From a bacterium (GTDB lineage: Bacteria > Electryoneota > RPQS01), in contig DASXUQ010000010.1 of assembly GCA_036504735.1 (NCBI GenBank), forward strand, positions 434,001 to 498,000: DNA of 64,000 nucleotides, written 5' to 3'. A program made the position numbers and the translations under genes. Under the pieces are notes generated by a model. That model did no database searches. It worked only from the letters and a program-made list of their open reading frames with translations, and had not been told where the DNA came from. Numbering within the stretch: the first letter of the stretch is position 1; each line of letters begins with the position of its first letter. Positions 55,701 through 62,768 of this stretch are shown piece after piece.

Positions 55701-56216
55701 CACACGCTGCGGGAAGGCAGCGCCCGCGTTCGCGCGAAATATTTTGCCATGTGGCGCGGCGAGACCGAAACCACGGTCTCGCGCGAGACGTTCCACTATG
55801 GTTCGGGAATCTTCCCGAATCGCGATATCACCCGCTTCGATCTCTCCCAGATCAATACGGTCACGCTGTCGGACAAGTGGGAAACGGGCGCGGACCTGCG
55901 CTTCAGCGAAGCGCAGGACGAGCGCACATCCACGCAGATGAGCGTGAAGGAACTCAAGCCCCACGCCGCGCTGACGCTGCTGGGCAAGGGCCGTCTGGAT
56001 GCGGAATTCTCGTGGGTGCACGCGTCATCCAATAAGACGGCGATCCCCTTTGAACTGGGCCGGGGTGCCAACCGCGGCGAGAACCTGCGGTGGGATCTGC
56101 GGGGGACTTACCAGTTCGGCCAGAATTTCTCGGGATCGGTGAACTACACGGCGCGCCGCGACGCGGGAGAGCAGATCTTCCATACGGGCCGCCTTGAAGT
56201 GCGGGCGTCGTTCTGA
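52770..56216 (+). CDS. Giant outer-membrane beta-barrel protein
   Basis: The 1148-aa product has an N-terminal signal (ILLLMWVPLVAAALP). A periplasmic domain (about 35-200) follows, then the motif block TTLGDYTLDLPGGQYDGYTR, NQGPYPLHGKNNEIGMVVLA and DYTIDYSSGEVTFTPRRVIT (about 230-355). The remaining 700 or more residues alternate aromatic and polar residues like amphipathic beta strands and end RLEVRASF, a terminal Phe typical of outer-membrane barrels. Blocks like these occur in large SprA-like or unnamed surface proteins of FCB bacteria, as far as I recall. Its stop overlaps the Omp85 start by one base. Confidence 0.7.
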   Translation: MPTTRRFNVRNGRRASRPLAILLLMWVPLVAAALPLRSGSVTFTATAPRDTLFTLPVTWVVLDSVHVSRNGTPISEFADWRIAEPGNRIWIYRPLGPSDTLRVAYVYEPIPLYRSYVRHSLREIGRETTAHAAGDTSRMVPAFAPQSAALEGWSRLVKSGSLIRSVQVGTGQDLQLESALNLQVQGRVGRNVDVVAALTDQSTPIQPEGTTETLNELEKIFVSVRSPHLSTTLGDYTLDLPGGQYDGYTRKLTGVFGEANYGGIKAMGGGAVSRGQFFTNTFNGQEANQGPYPLHGKNNEIGMVVLAGTEKVWLDGQLLRRGEDNDYTIDYSSGEVTFTPRRVITSDSRIVVDFEYAKEDYQRFYSAGRIEGATADGRLGGTVTFINESDDRTRPVGFVLNDADRARLAAVGNNPDSAIAFAGDTTSAPREYVQADTTLDTLHYAIFVYAPHDSLHPLWHVLFDDFGLGNGEYDAAADTLGHTYFRWVGPTRGRYRPFRRLPLPQQHSVADVRVNGSPVTGLTLTGEVAMSSRDLNTYSSLGDKNNNGTAYTAGARLDRKEPQLWFVKPYSVGADVQIRHRDQRFVELSRVSEVEFQRDWDVGVNNGVAETIREGNARVNPVQNLSLFGGYGDLSRAQAFSSQRRTLGMSASLWQWNLAANHLSLQSDDSLTQRRGNWIRQSGRLNGILGKGFLARFAPRFGADRENKKDRIGTTHAGFRYLEYFSGMGISLPHDLSMDGEYRDRSDDLLGSDGVFRKSAHAYTVSTETAWTPADGGRTSLRYVHREKSYATLDSSNISTDVGRLETLIASNNRLIEANATYEVAKTRSQNQVLIAVQVPPGTGNYRFENGHYIPDDQGNYLLVPRFTGDFQPATELNLNTLISVRPDELLPNQTSPWLHALSTETEVVIEEKTRRNLSARLLLLDQSQYRGDSTLSGDLSFRQDLNVWRLSQKFALRMRYHETQSLQNQYLNGGQGHTLREGSARVRAKYFAMWRGETETTVSRETFHYGSGIFPNRDITRFDLSQINTVTLSDKWETGADLRFSEAQDERTSTQMSVKELKPHAALTLLGKGRLDAEFSWVHASSNKTAIPFELGRGANRGENLRWDLRGTYQFGQNFSGSVNYTARRDAGEQIFHTGRLEVRASF

Positions 56217-57955
56217 TGCGGTACGTTCTTTTCATAGCGCTGCTTCTCCTTGGCATGGCCCTGAACGCCACGGCCGCGGGTAAGTTCGTCTTCCACGGGA
56301 ACCGCAAGTTCTCGGGCGGGGAACTGCAGCAATTGCTTGATGTTTCCGATCCAACCTCCGCCGGTGCGGATACCATCGCGAGCCGTGTCAACGGCCTGGC
56401 GGACTCGCTCATCGCGCGCGATTTCCTCTTTGCCCGCGTGGACAGTTCTCACTGGGTCGATGGCCGGCGCGGACGGCGAGAATTGCACGTGTATCTGCAT
56501 GAAGGGCCGCTGGCGCGCATTTCGTCTCTGCGCTGGATGGGAGACAGCCTGAAGGTTTCGCCGTCCGTCAGAGGCAAGATCCTGTGTACGCCGGGATCGG
56601 TGTTTCACTGGAGCGATCTGCAATTCGACACCGATCTGCTGTTGACGTTCTTTGAGAATTCCGGCTATCCCTTCGCCAAAGTGGACGTCGCCAAACTGGA
56701 GACGGATTCGGCTGAAACTTCGGTGGACGTATGGCTGTCGGTTACAGCGGGGCCATTGACGCAGATCGAGTTCGTGTCGTTCCCCGGCAACCGGCAGACG
56801 CGCGACGCATTCTTGCGGCGTGAAACCCGTCTGCGCCGCAGCGAGCCGTATGATCAACGCAAAGTAGAATCGGCGCGGCGGCGCCTGGTGCGTCTGGATT
56901 TTGTGAAGCGCGCGGGACCGGGTGAAATCGCCGTTAATGAGGCCGGTCAAACCGGAGTGCGTTTCCCGATTGAGGAAGCGCGGTCGACGCGGCTGGATGC
57001 GGTGGCCGGTTACCTGCCGCAATCGAAAGGGCAGAAGGGGCTGCTCACCGGCCTGGTCAATGTGGAGTTCCTCAATCTGTTCGGTGGTGGCCGGCGTGCA
57101 CGCGTGCATTGGGAGCAGCCGGATCGCCGCGTACAGGCTGTGGATGTCGCCTACCGCGAGCCGTGGATCTTCAACCAGCCCCTCGCGCTGCGGCTGGATT
57201 TCGGGCAGCGGATTCAGGATACGCTCTATGTGACGCGCAAACTTGGCGCGCAACTCGAACTGGAGCTGCCGGGCAATCTGTCGGTGTGGGGCGCGATCCA
57301 TCAGGAATCCGTATTTGCCGACTCGCTGTCGTCGGCCCTCTACGGTTTACCCAACAGCAACACGACTTTCCTGGAATCCGGAGTGTCGTTCGACACGCGA
57401 GACCATCCCACCAATCCGCGTGGTGGCGTGTTCTTCTCCACTCAGGCAGGGACGGGCTGGCGCCACCGCGAACGCGTCGCGTCGTCCAACGAACCTGCCG
57501 GATCATTCCAGCAGACGCGCGGCGGCATCGACGCCGAAGTCGCCCGCGAGGTCTTTCCCTTCTGGATTGCGGATGTCAGCCTGCACGCCAAGGCGCTGGG
57601 CACGACCGAGCCTGAAGTGCTGCTGCCCGATCTTTACCGCCTTGGCGGCGCCCGCACGCTGCGCGGCTATCGCGAGGAACAGTTTCTTGGCTCGCGTGTG
57701 GGATGGACTTCGGCGGAATTGCGCTATTGGCTGGGTCCTGCGTCGCGCGTCTTCCTTTTTTGCGACGTGGGCAGTGCCTACCGCCAGCAACATGTAAATT
57801 CGGTGGCGCAGACCACTACCCTCGTCCGTGCGGGCTCGGGTATCGGACTCCGGCTGGAGACCGATCTCGGAGTCTGGGGATTCGATTACGGCATCGGACA
57901 GGGCGATAAGCTTTTGAGTGGGAAGTTGCATATCTCCCTGCTCAGTTCGTTTTGA
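56216..57955 (+). CDS. Omp85/BamA-TamA family outer-membrane protein
   Basis: The 579-aa protein has a signal peptide, about three POTRA-like repeats (GKFVFHGNRKFSGGELQQLL; ISSLRWMGDS with NSGYPFAKVDV; IEFVSFPGNRQTRDAFLRRE), and a 16-strand-type barrel with LGGARTLRGYREEQF, the Omp85 RGY/RGF motif (near 480). It ends in Phe (LHISLLSSF). BamA usually has five POTRAs, so this is closer to TamA or a dedicated assembly factor. Direct fusion of its start to the giant barrel gene suggests it inserts or exports that protein. Confidence 0.85.
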   Translation: MRYVLFIALLLLGMALNATAAGKFVFHGNRKFSGGELQQLLDVSDPTSAGADTIASRVNGLADSLIARDFLFARVDSSHWVDGRRGRRELHVYLHEGPLARISSLRWMGDSLKVSPSVRGKILCTPGSVFHWSDLQFDTDLLLTFFENSGYPFAKVDVAKLETDSAETSVDVWLSVTAGPLTQIEFVSFPGNRQTRDAFLRRETRLRRSEPYDQRKVESARRRLVRLDFVKRAGPGEIAVNEAGQTGVRFPIEEARSTRLDAVAGYLPQSKGQKGLLTGLVNVEFLNLFGGGRRARVHWEQPDRRVQAVDVAYREPWIFNQPLALRLDFGQRIQDTLYVTRKLGAQLELELPGNLSVWGAIHQESVFADSLSSALYGLPNSNTTFLESGVSFDTRDHPTNPRGGVFFSTQAGTGWRHRERVASSNEPAGSFQQTRGGIDAEVAREVFPFWIADVSLHAKALGTTEPEVLLPDLYRLGGARTLRGYREEQFLGSRVGWTSAELRYWLGPASRVFLFCDVGSAYRQQHVNSVAQTTTLVRAGSGIGLRLETDLGVWGFDYGIGQGDKLLSGKLHISLLSSF

Positions 57956-57981
57956 GCATCACCGCTATGCAGCGGAGATGC
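57956..57981 (+). terminator. Hairpin ending the hut-Omp85 chain
   Basis: GCATC-a-CCGCT pairs with AGCGG-a-GATGC around ATGC, directly after the Omp85 stop. The following T content is low, so termination strength is uncertain. The remaining gap to rng (to 58087) holds no gene and no promoter of the shared class. Confidence 0.5.
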
Positions 57982-58087
57982 GCTTTGAGTTAACGCAAGA
58001 CCATGTGCCTTCCGCCGGTCCTTCGGGACGCGCGCGGCAGAGCCGTGCGGCCTTGCCCTTTGATATTATAACAAAGCAATTGTACGC

Positions 58088-59629
58088 GTGAAAAGAGAAC
58101 TCATTATCAACTCCACCGTCACGGAGGCCCGCATTGCGCTCCTCGAAGACGGTGTGCTGGTCAACCTGTTTGTGGAGCGTCCGGAGCATGAACGCCACGT
58201 CGGCGACATCTATAAGGGGATTGTGCGCCGGGTAATGCCCGGTATGCAGGCCGCCTTCACAAACATTGGTTGGGATGTGGACGGTTTCATTCATTTCTCC
58301 GATCTGTTCCAGTCCGCCGTGGACATGGCCGAAGGTGTGGAAATGGATGAGGTGACGCTGCCGGAAAAGAAACCCGGTTACAAGCGCGCCTATAAGCCCC
58401 GTCCTGAATTGAAAGCCGGCCAGGAAATCCTGGTGCAGATTATCAAAGAACCGCTGGGCACCAAGGGACCGCGCTTAAGTTCGCAGATCTCCCTTCCTGG
58501 CCGGTTCCTTGTACTGCTGCCGGGCGACAACCTGATCGGTGTGTCCAAGCGCATTCCCGATCCCCGGGAACGCAAACGGCTTCGCAGCATTCTGAAGCAG
58601 CTCAAGCCCGAAGGCTTCGGCCTCATCTGCCGCACCGTGGGAGAAGGCAAGTCCGACGACGAAGTGCGCCGCGACTTGCGCGCCCTGCTTCGGCTGTGGA
58701 CCATGATCGAGAAGCAGATCGAAAAGGGCGGTGCGCCGTCCCGCGTCCACAAGGAAGCAACGCTGACCTCCAGCGTCATCCGCGACCTCTTCGGTCCGGA
58801 CATCGACCGCGTGGTGGTGGACGATCCCAAACTCTACCGCGAGATCCGCGCCTATGTGCGCAGTGTGGCGCCCACGCTGCTGGATCGCGTCCTGCTGCAC
58901 AGCATGCAGGAAGATCCGATCTTCGATGCCTACAAGATCGAGTCGGAAATCGAGAAGGGCATTGCGCGTAAAGTGTGGTTCGGCGGCGGCAGTTACCTGA
59001 TTATTGAGCAGACCGAAGCGGTCGTGGCGATTGACGTCAACTCCGGCCGCTTCATGGGACGCGAGAATCAGGAAGAGAACAGCCTCAAGGTCAATTTGAA
59101 AGCGGTGCAGGAGATTGCCCGCCAGCTTCGCCTGCGCGATCTGGGCGGCATCATCATCCTCGACTTCATCGATCAGACCGAAGAGCGCAGCCGCAAGAAG
59201 ATTTATGAAGCCATGAAGGTCGCGCTCAAGGATGACCGCGCCAAGTGGGACATCGCGCCCATCAGCCAGTTCGGCATCATGGAAATGACGCGCCAGCGCA
59301 CCAAGAGTTCGCTGCTCTACACCTTTAATGAGCCCTGCCCCACCTGTGGCGGCACGGGCATGGTGGTGGTCAAAGAAACGGTGGTGACGCAGCTTCAGTC
59401 GTGGGTGCGCCGCTTCCGGGCGCGCACGGGCGAGATGGGGCTGACGATCCGCGCCAATCCCGAGATCGTAGATTTCATCACCAAAGGCATGCGCTCTCAT
59501 CTGCGGCAGATCATGTGGGACTCCTTCACCTACATCAAGCTCGAACCGGATGCCGGCCTCAAGCTGGAAGAGTTCAAGTGCTTCAGTTGGAAACAGAAGA
59601 AGGAAGTCACCGAAGACTACCGCGGCTGA
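58088..59629 (+). CDS. rng: Ribonuclease G/E family protein
   Basis: The 513-aa enzyme cuts single-stranded RNA in rRNA and mRNA processing. It has an S1-type domain (GDIYKGIVRRVMPGMQAAFT), the catalytic Asp strands VVAIDVNSGRFMG and IIILDFID, and the zinc-link CPTCGGTGMVV used in tetramer formation. Length fits RNase G and lacks the long C-terminal scaffold of RNase E. The start is GTG. It stands before rplU-rpmA, but a promoter lies in between. Confidence 0.96.
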   Translation: MKRELIINSTVTEARIALLEDGVLVNLFVERPEHERHVGDIYKGIVRRVMPGMQAAFTNIGWDVDGFIHFSDLFQSAVDMAEGVEMDEVTLPEKKPGYKRAYKPRPELKAGQEILVQIIKEPLGTKGPRLSSQISLPGRFLVLLPGDNLIGVSKRIPDPRERKRLRSILKQLKPEGFGLICRTVGEGKSDDEVRRDLRALLRLWTMIEKQIEKGGAPSRVHKEATLTSSVIRDLFGPDIDRVVVDDPKLYREIRAYVRSVAPTLLDRVLLHSMQEDPIFDAYKIESEIEKGIARKVWFGGGSYLIIEQTEAVVAIDVNSGRFMGRENQEENSLKVNLKAVQEIARQLRLRDLGGIIILDFIDQTEERSRKKIYEAMKVALKDDRAKWDIAPISQFGIMEMTRQRTKSSLLYTFNEPCPTCGGTGMVVVKETVVTQLQSWVRRFRARTGEMGLTIRANPEIVDFITKGMRSHLRQIMWDSFTYIKLEPDAGLKLEEFKCFSWKQKKEVTEDYRG

Positions 59630-59944
59630 GTCTCAGATCCCCTCACGTCGCCCAAATCCCCGAAGCCTGTCGCTGGTATCCGAACGTGGCCTTCCGCCCG
59701 GCAGCAGGGGAGAGATGTCCCGGGTGTCGGTGCCCTTTTGCCTTGCGGCACAAGCGTTTTGCCTTTCAGACCGCCCGAATTCGCCGTCAGCCGCCTTTCG
59801 AGCGACGCACGAGGGGATTGGAGGTTGGGAGGACAAGCACTCTGATCCATAGCCCTGCGGCATATCGTCATACTTATCATCGCTTTACGTCAGACGCCGG
59901 AGGGAGATCGGAATCCTGAAGTTCGTGCCGTGACAAAGTTTGTC
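59630..59944. other. Non-coding gap between rng and rplU
   Basis: No convincing gene is present on either strand. The stretch contains a small hairpin TGCC-TTGC-GGCA near 59730 and a perfect 6-1-6 palindrome GACAAA-G-TTTGTC (59932-59944) that abuts the rplU -35 box and may be an operator. Confidence 0.4.
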
Positions 59945-59973
59945 TTGACATTTTAACTTGGATTCCGTATCTT
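59945..59973 (+). promoter_or_regulatory. rplU-rpmA promoter
   Basis: TTGACA at 59945-59950 and TATCTT at 59968-59973 are spaced by 17 bp. The predicted start near 59980 leaves only 20-27 nt before rplU, with no Shine-Dalgarno sequence. Confidence 0.7.
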
Positions 59974-60006
59974 CCTAAGCTTTTAAACAAACCAGTTGTG
60001 AACCCC

Positions 60007-60318
60007 ATGTACGCTGTCTTTAGTATCGTTGGCCGGCAGGTCAAGGCCCAGCCCGGCGAAACTCTCCGCTTGGATTTCATCCTCTCCGCCAAGGAAGGCG
60101 ACAAGCTGGCCTTCGACAAGGTGCTCTTACTCTCCGATGGCAAGGATGTCCGTGTCGGAACGCCCTATGTAGGGGCCAAGGTGCTCGCCACGGTAATCTC
60201 CCATGGCCGAACCAAGAAGATTATCGTTTACAAGAAGAAGAAACGCACGGACTCGCACAAGAGGCAGGGACACCGCCAGCAGTTCACTACGGTTCACATC
60301 GATTCCATCGAAGCCTGA
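60007..60318 (+). CDS. rplU: 50S ribosomal protein L21
   Basis: The 103-aa product (MYAVFSIVGRQVKAQPGETL) has family length and the GKDVRVGTPYV segment plus the basic KIIVYKKKKR end strand. A GTG three codons earlier (59998) is an alternative start; neither has a visible ribosome site. It is followed 13 bp later by rpmA. Confidence 0.95.
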   Translation: MYAVFSIVGRQVKAQPGETLRLDFILSAKEGDKLAFDKVLLLSDGKDVRVGTPYVGAKVLATVISHGRTKKIIVYKKKKRTDSHKRQGHRQQFTTVHIDSIEA

Positions 60319-60331
60319 TTGAGGTCATCTA

Positions 60332-60601
60332 ATGGCGCATAAAAAAGGACAAGGTTCTTCCCGCAACGGGCGTGACAGCCAGCCGAAAATGCTGGGTGTC
60401 AAGCGCTTTGCCGGGCAGACCGTACTCGCAGGCGAGATCATCGTTCGCCAGCGCGGCACTCGCATCCATCCCGGACTGCACATCGGCATGGGCCGCGATC
60501 ACACGTTGTTTGCCCTCATTTCCGGCAAGGTCAAGTTTGAGACCAAAAACGCCGGTACCCGCAAACTCGTTCACATCGAGCCCGCTCCCGTCGAGGCTTA
60601 A
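60332..60601 (+). CDS. rpmA: 50S ribosomal protein L27
   Basis: The 89-aa protein begins [20 protein letters not shown], the flexible N-terminal arm that reaches the peptidyl transferase centre, and has [20 protein letters not shown]. No cleavable N-terminal extension is present, unlike Firmicutes L27. A terminator follows. Confidence 0.97.
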   Translation: MAHKKGQGSSRNGRDSQPKMLGVKRFAGQTVLAGEIIVRQRGTRIHPGLHIGMGRDHTLFALISGKVKFETKNAGTRKLVHIEPAPVEA

Positions 60602-60659
60602 ATCCCGGTTTTGCTGCCCGGTGCCGCCGTGGCTCTGCGAACTTCGCTCCGCTATCTCT

Positions 60660-60695
60660 GCGCGGTCCCCCTTTGGTGGCCGCGCTTGTTTTTTT
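60660..60695 (+). terminator. rplU-rpmA terminator
   Basis: GCGCGG (60660-60665) pairs with CCGCGC (60680-60685), followed by TTG and seven T residues. Confidence 0.8.
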
Positions 60696-60790
60696 CTCCC
60701 CCTACAAGGATTCAACTTTGGCAGATCAACCGCTTGCAAAAGGAAGGCGGCGGCCCGGTCTGAACCCAACCCTAAACTGGAAATGATCCC

Positions 60791-61711
60791 ATGAAAGTCA
60801 CCGTCATCGGCGCTGGTAATGTCGGCGCATCTGTTGCTTACGCGCTCGCCCAAAAGGGCATCGCCAACGAAATCGTGCTTGTTGATGTGGTGGAAGGCAT
60901 TCCGCAGGGCAAGGCGCTGGATATGTACCAGTCCGCCCCGGTGGAAGGATATGATTCGCGCGTAATCGGTACCAACGGTTACGGCGAAACCGCCAATTCC
61001 GATATCATCGTGATGACCGCCGGCAAGCCCCGCAAGCCCGGCATGTCCCGCGAAGATCTGCTCGCCGTCAATATCGAAATCGTCAAAGACGCCGTCGGCA
61101 AAGCCTCCAAGGTGTCGCCGAACGCCGTCATGATCGTCGTCTCCAATCCTCTCGACGCGATGTGCTACGGCGCGTTGAAGATTTCCGGCTTCAAGTCCAA
61201 CAAGGTGATGGGCATGGCCGGTATTCTCGACACCGCCCGTTTCCGCGCATTTATCGCCATGGAACTGAACGTCTCCGTCCGTGACATCGACGCCCTCGTG
61301 CTCGGCGGCCACGGCGATACGATGGTTCCGCTCGCCGGCAAGACCACCATTGGCGGCGTGCCCCTCACCAGCCTTATGTCCAAGGAAAAGATTGACGCCA
61401 TCGTTACCCGCACGCAAAATGGCGGCGCGGAACTTGTCAAGCTGATGGGCACCAGCGCCTGGTATGCTCCGGCCGCCGGCACCGTGCAGATGGTGGAGAG
61501 CATCATTCTCGACAAGAAGCGCGTTCTGCCTTGCGCCGCATGGCTGCAAGGTGAATATGGCATGAAAGATTTGTACATGGGCGTTCCCTGCGTCCTCGGC
61601 AAAAACGGCGTCGAGAAGATTCTCGAAATGCCGCTGACCAACGACGAAATGGGCATGTTCAAAGCGTCCGCCGACAAGGTTCGCGCCACCGTCGCCGAGA
61701 CCAAACTGTAA
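60791..61711 (+). CDS. mdh: Malate dehydrogenase (LDH-like type)
   Basis: The enzyme interconverts malate and oxaloacetate with NAD in the citric acid cycle. The 306-aa protein has the NAD loop GAGNVGASVA, the specificity-loop arginine in AGKPRKPGMSR, SNPLD and the catalytic His in GGHGDTMVP. These mark the LDH-like MDH branch rather than lactate dehydrogenase. It has its own transcription unit between a terminator upstream and a hairpin downstream; its promoter was not found. Confidence 0.95.
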   Translation: MKVTVIGAGNVGASVAYALAQKGIANEIVLVDVVEGIPQGKALDMYQSAPVEGYDSRVIGTNGYGETANSDIIVMTAGKPRKPGMSREDLLAVNIEIVKDAVGKASKVSPNAVMIVVSNPLDAMCYGALKISGFKSNKVMGMAGILDTARFRAFIAMELNVSVRDIDALVLGGHGDTMVPLAGKTTIGGVPLTSLMSKEKIDAIVTRTQNGGAELVKLMGTSAWYAPAAGTVQMVESIILDKKRVLPCAAWLQGEYGMKDLYMGVPCVLGKNGVEKILEMPLTNDEMGMFKASADKVRATVAETKL

Positions 61712-61732
61712 GATCCACCGCTCTTTCCTCCG

Positions 61733-61761
61733 CCCCTTTCTCCATTTCATGGGGAAAGGGG
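61733..61761 (+). promoter_or_regulatory. GC-rich hairpin after mdh
   Basis: CCCCTTTC pairs with GAAAGGGG around an inner CCAT-TTC-ATGG. It is followed by GGGGGATAGGGG, a phrase that also follows tuf. No T-run is present. Confidence 0.4.
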
Positions 61762-61859
61762 TTGGGGGATAGGGGGCTGCACTCTCAGCCGCATGCGAGC
61801 CGAAGCGTCGGGAATATGTTCATTCAAATTTTGAGAATTTCAGACTTTTAGATTTCCTT

Positions 61860-62525
61860 ATGAAAACTGTTGGTGTCGTTCTCGCCGGTTGCGGCTTTTT
61901 AGATGGCGCGGAAGTTCACGAGTCCGTGCTTACCCTCCTTGCACTCGACCGCGCCGGAATTTCGTACCAGTGTCTCGCGCCGGATATTCCGCAATATCAT
62001 GTTGTCAACCATGTGACGGATGGTGCGATGAATGAGACGCGCAATGTGCTCGTGGAATCGGCGCGCATCGCGCGCGGCAACATAAAGCCGCTTGACGGCA
62101 GTTGGGTTGAAAAACTTGATGCCGTAATTTTTCCCGGCGGTTTCGGCGCTGCAAAAAACTATTGCGATTGGGCGGTCAAAGGTGATGAATGTACAATTGA
62201 CCCGGCTATAGAATCCTTCCTATGGAAAGTTATCGCAGCAAAGAAACCTGTCGGTCTTCTTTGCATCTCGCCTCTCGTTTTTGCGAGAGCCTTCAAAGGC
62301 AAGGAACTGTCCGTTAAACTTACGGTCGGCGCGCCTTCACCGGCATCCGCGAGCGTCGAGAAATTCGGCGCGAAACATGTCATGTGTCCGGTAACGGAAG
62401 TGGTTGTAGATCGCGAGAATAGAATCGTGAGTACGCCCGCGTACATGTACGACGCGCGCATTGCCGACGTCGCGCAAGGAATCGATAAACTCGTGAGCGA
62501 GGTCATCTCGCTCATGAGCGTGTGA
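61860..62525 (+). CDS. elbB: ElbB-like glutamine amidotransferase-fold protein
   Basis: The 221-aa product matches ElbB over its length: VGVVLAGCGFLDGAEVHESV, NHVTDGAMNETRNVLVESAR, PGGFGAAKN and GAKHVMCPVTEVVVD. ElbB belongs to the class I glutamine amidotransferase/DJ-1 superfamily; E. coli ElbB has been reported as a glyoxalase. The nucleophile-elbow cysteine is in LLCISPLV. The ATG has no Shine-Dalgarno sequence. It is not closely linked to an isoprenoid gene here. Confidence 0.92.
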   Translation: MKTVGVVLAGCGFLDGAEVHESVLTLLALDRAGISYQCLAPDIPQYHVVNHVTDGAMNETRNVLVESARIARGNIKPLDGSWVEKLDAVIFPGGFGAAKNYCDWAVKGDECTIDPAIESFLWKVIAAKKPVGLLCISPLVFARAFKGKELSVKLTVGAPSPASASVEKFGAKHVMCPVTEVVVDRENRIVSTPAYMYDARIADVAQGIDKLVSEVISLMSV

Positions 62526-62527
62526 AA

Positions 62528-62556
62528 TTGCAAGTGGCACGAAGTTTTCTTATCTT
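62528..62556 (+). promoter_or_regulatory. ltaE promoter
   Basis: TTGCAA at 62528-62533 and TATCTT at 62551-62556 are spaced by 17 bp, the same pair as the epimerase promoter. The predicted start is near 62563. Confidence 0.5.
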
Positions 62557-62561
62557 AAAGG

Positions 62562-62591
62562 CTCCAATTGGTGACACTCCAACTGGTGCAC
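62562..62591 (+). repeat. Tandem 15-bp repeat at the predicted ltaE transcription start
   Basis: CTCCAATTGGTGACA is followed directly by CTCCAACTGGTGCAC. Each copy contains a CCAAnTGG core that is palindromic or nearly so, as expected for paired operator half-sites or for an RNA element at the 5' end. Confidence 0.45.
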
Positions 62592-62654
62592 TTGCCCGCG
62601 AAATCTGCCGCTAACGCGTTGACAGACTTCCACGCCACGTTGCATTTCTCTGAC

Positions 62655-62703
62655 ACAGGGACTGAACCATTTGCGTTCCGTCCCTGTTTCTCTTCTGTTT
62701 TAC
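62655..62703 (+). terminator. Terminator-like hairpin in the ltaE leader
   Basis: ACAGGGAC (62655-62662) pairs perfectly with GTCCCTGT (62680-62687), and a T-rich stretch (TTCTCTTCTGTTTT) follows. It lies 80 nt before ltaE and downstream of the predicted promoter, so it may be an attenuator rather than the elbB terminator. Confidence 0.55.
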
Positions 62704-62768
62704 ACACCGTTGCGATCCTGTTTTGCGCGGCGTGGCTTTTGCCTTCAGTAGTGAACCGGAGAATTACA

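Noticed and set aside
58053-58081. rng promoter TTGCCC with GCAATT
   Set aside because: The -10 lacks the TA and the -35 matches poorly, so no promoter is called before rng.
59633-59880. Small frames on both strands in the rng-rplU gap
   Set aside because: They have no ribosome sites, overlap each other in several frames and have low-complexity, non-conserved-looking translations.
62619-62647. TTGACA at 62619-62624 as a second ltaE promoter
   Set aside because: The element 17 bp downstream is GCATTT, which lacks the TA start of the shared -10 box.
62568-62768. 67-codon extension of ltaE into its leader
   Set aside because: It is open by chance and not related to aldolases; the ATG at 62769 gives the normal N-terminus with a ribosome site.
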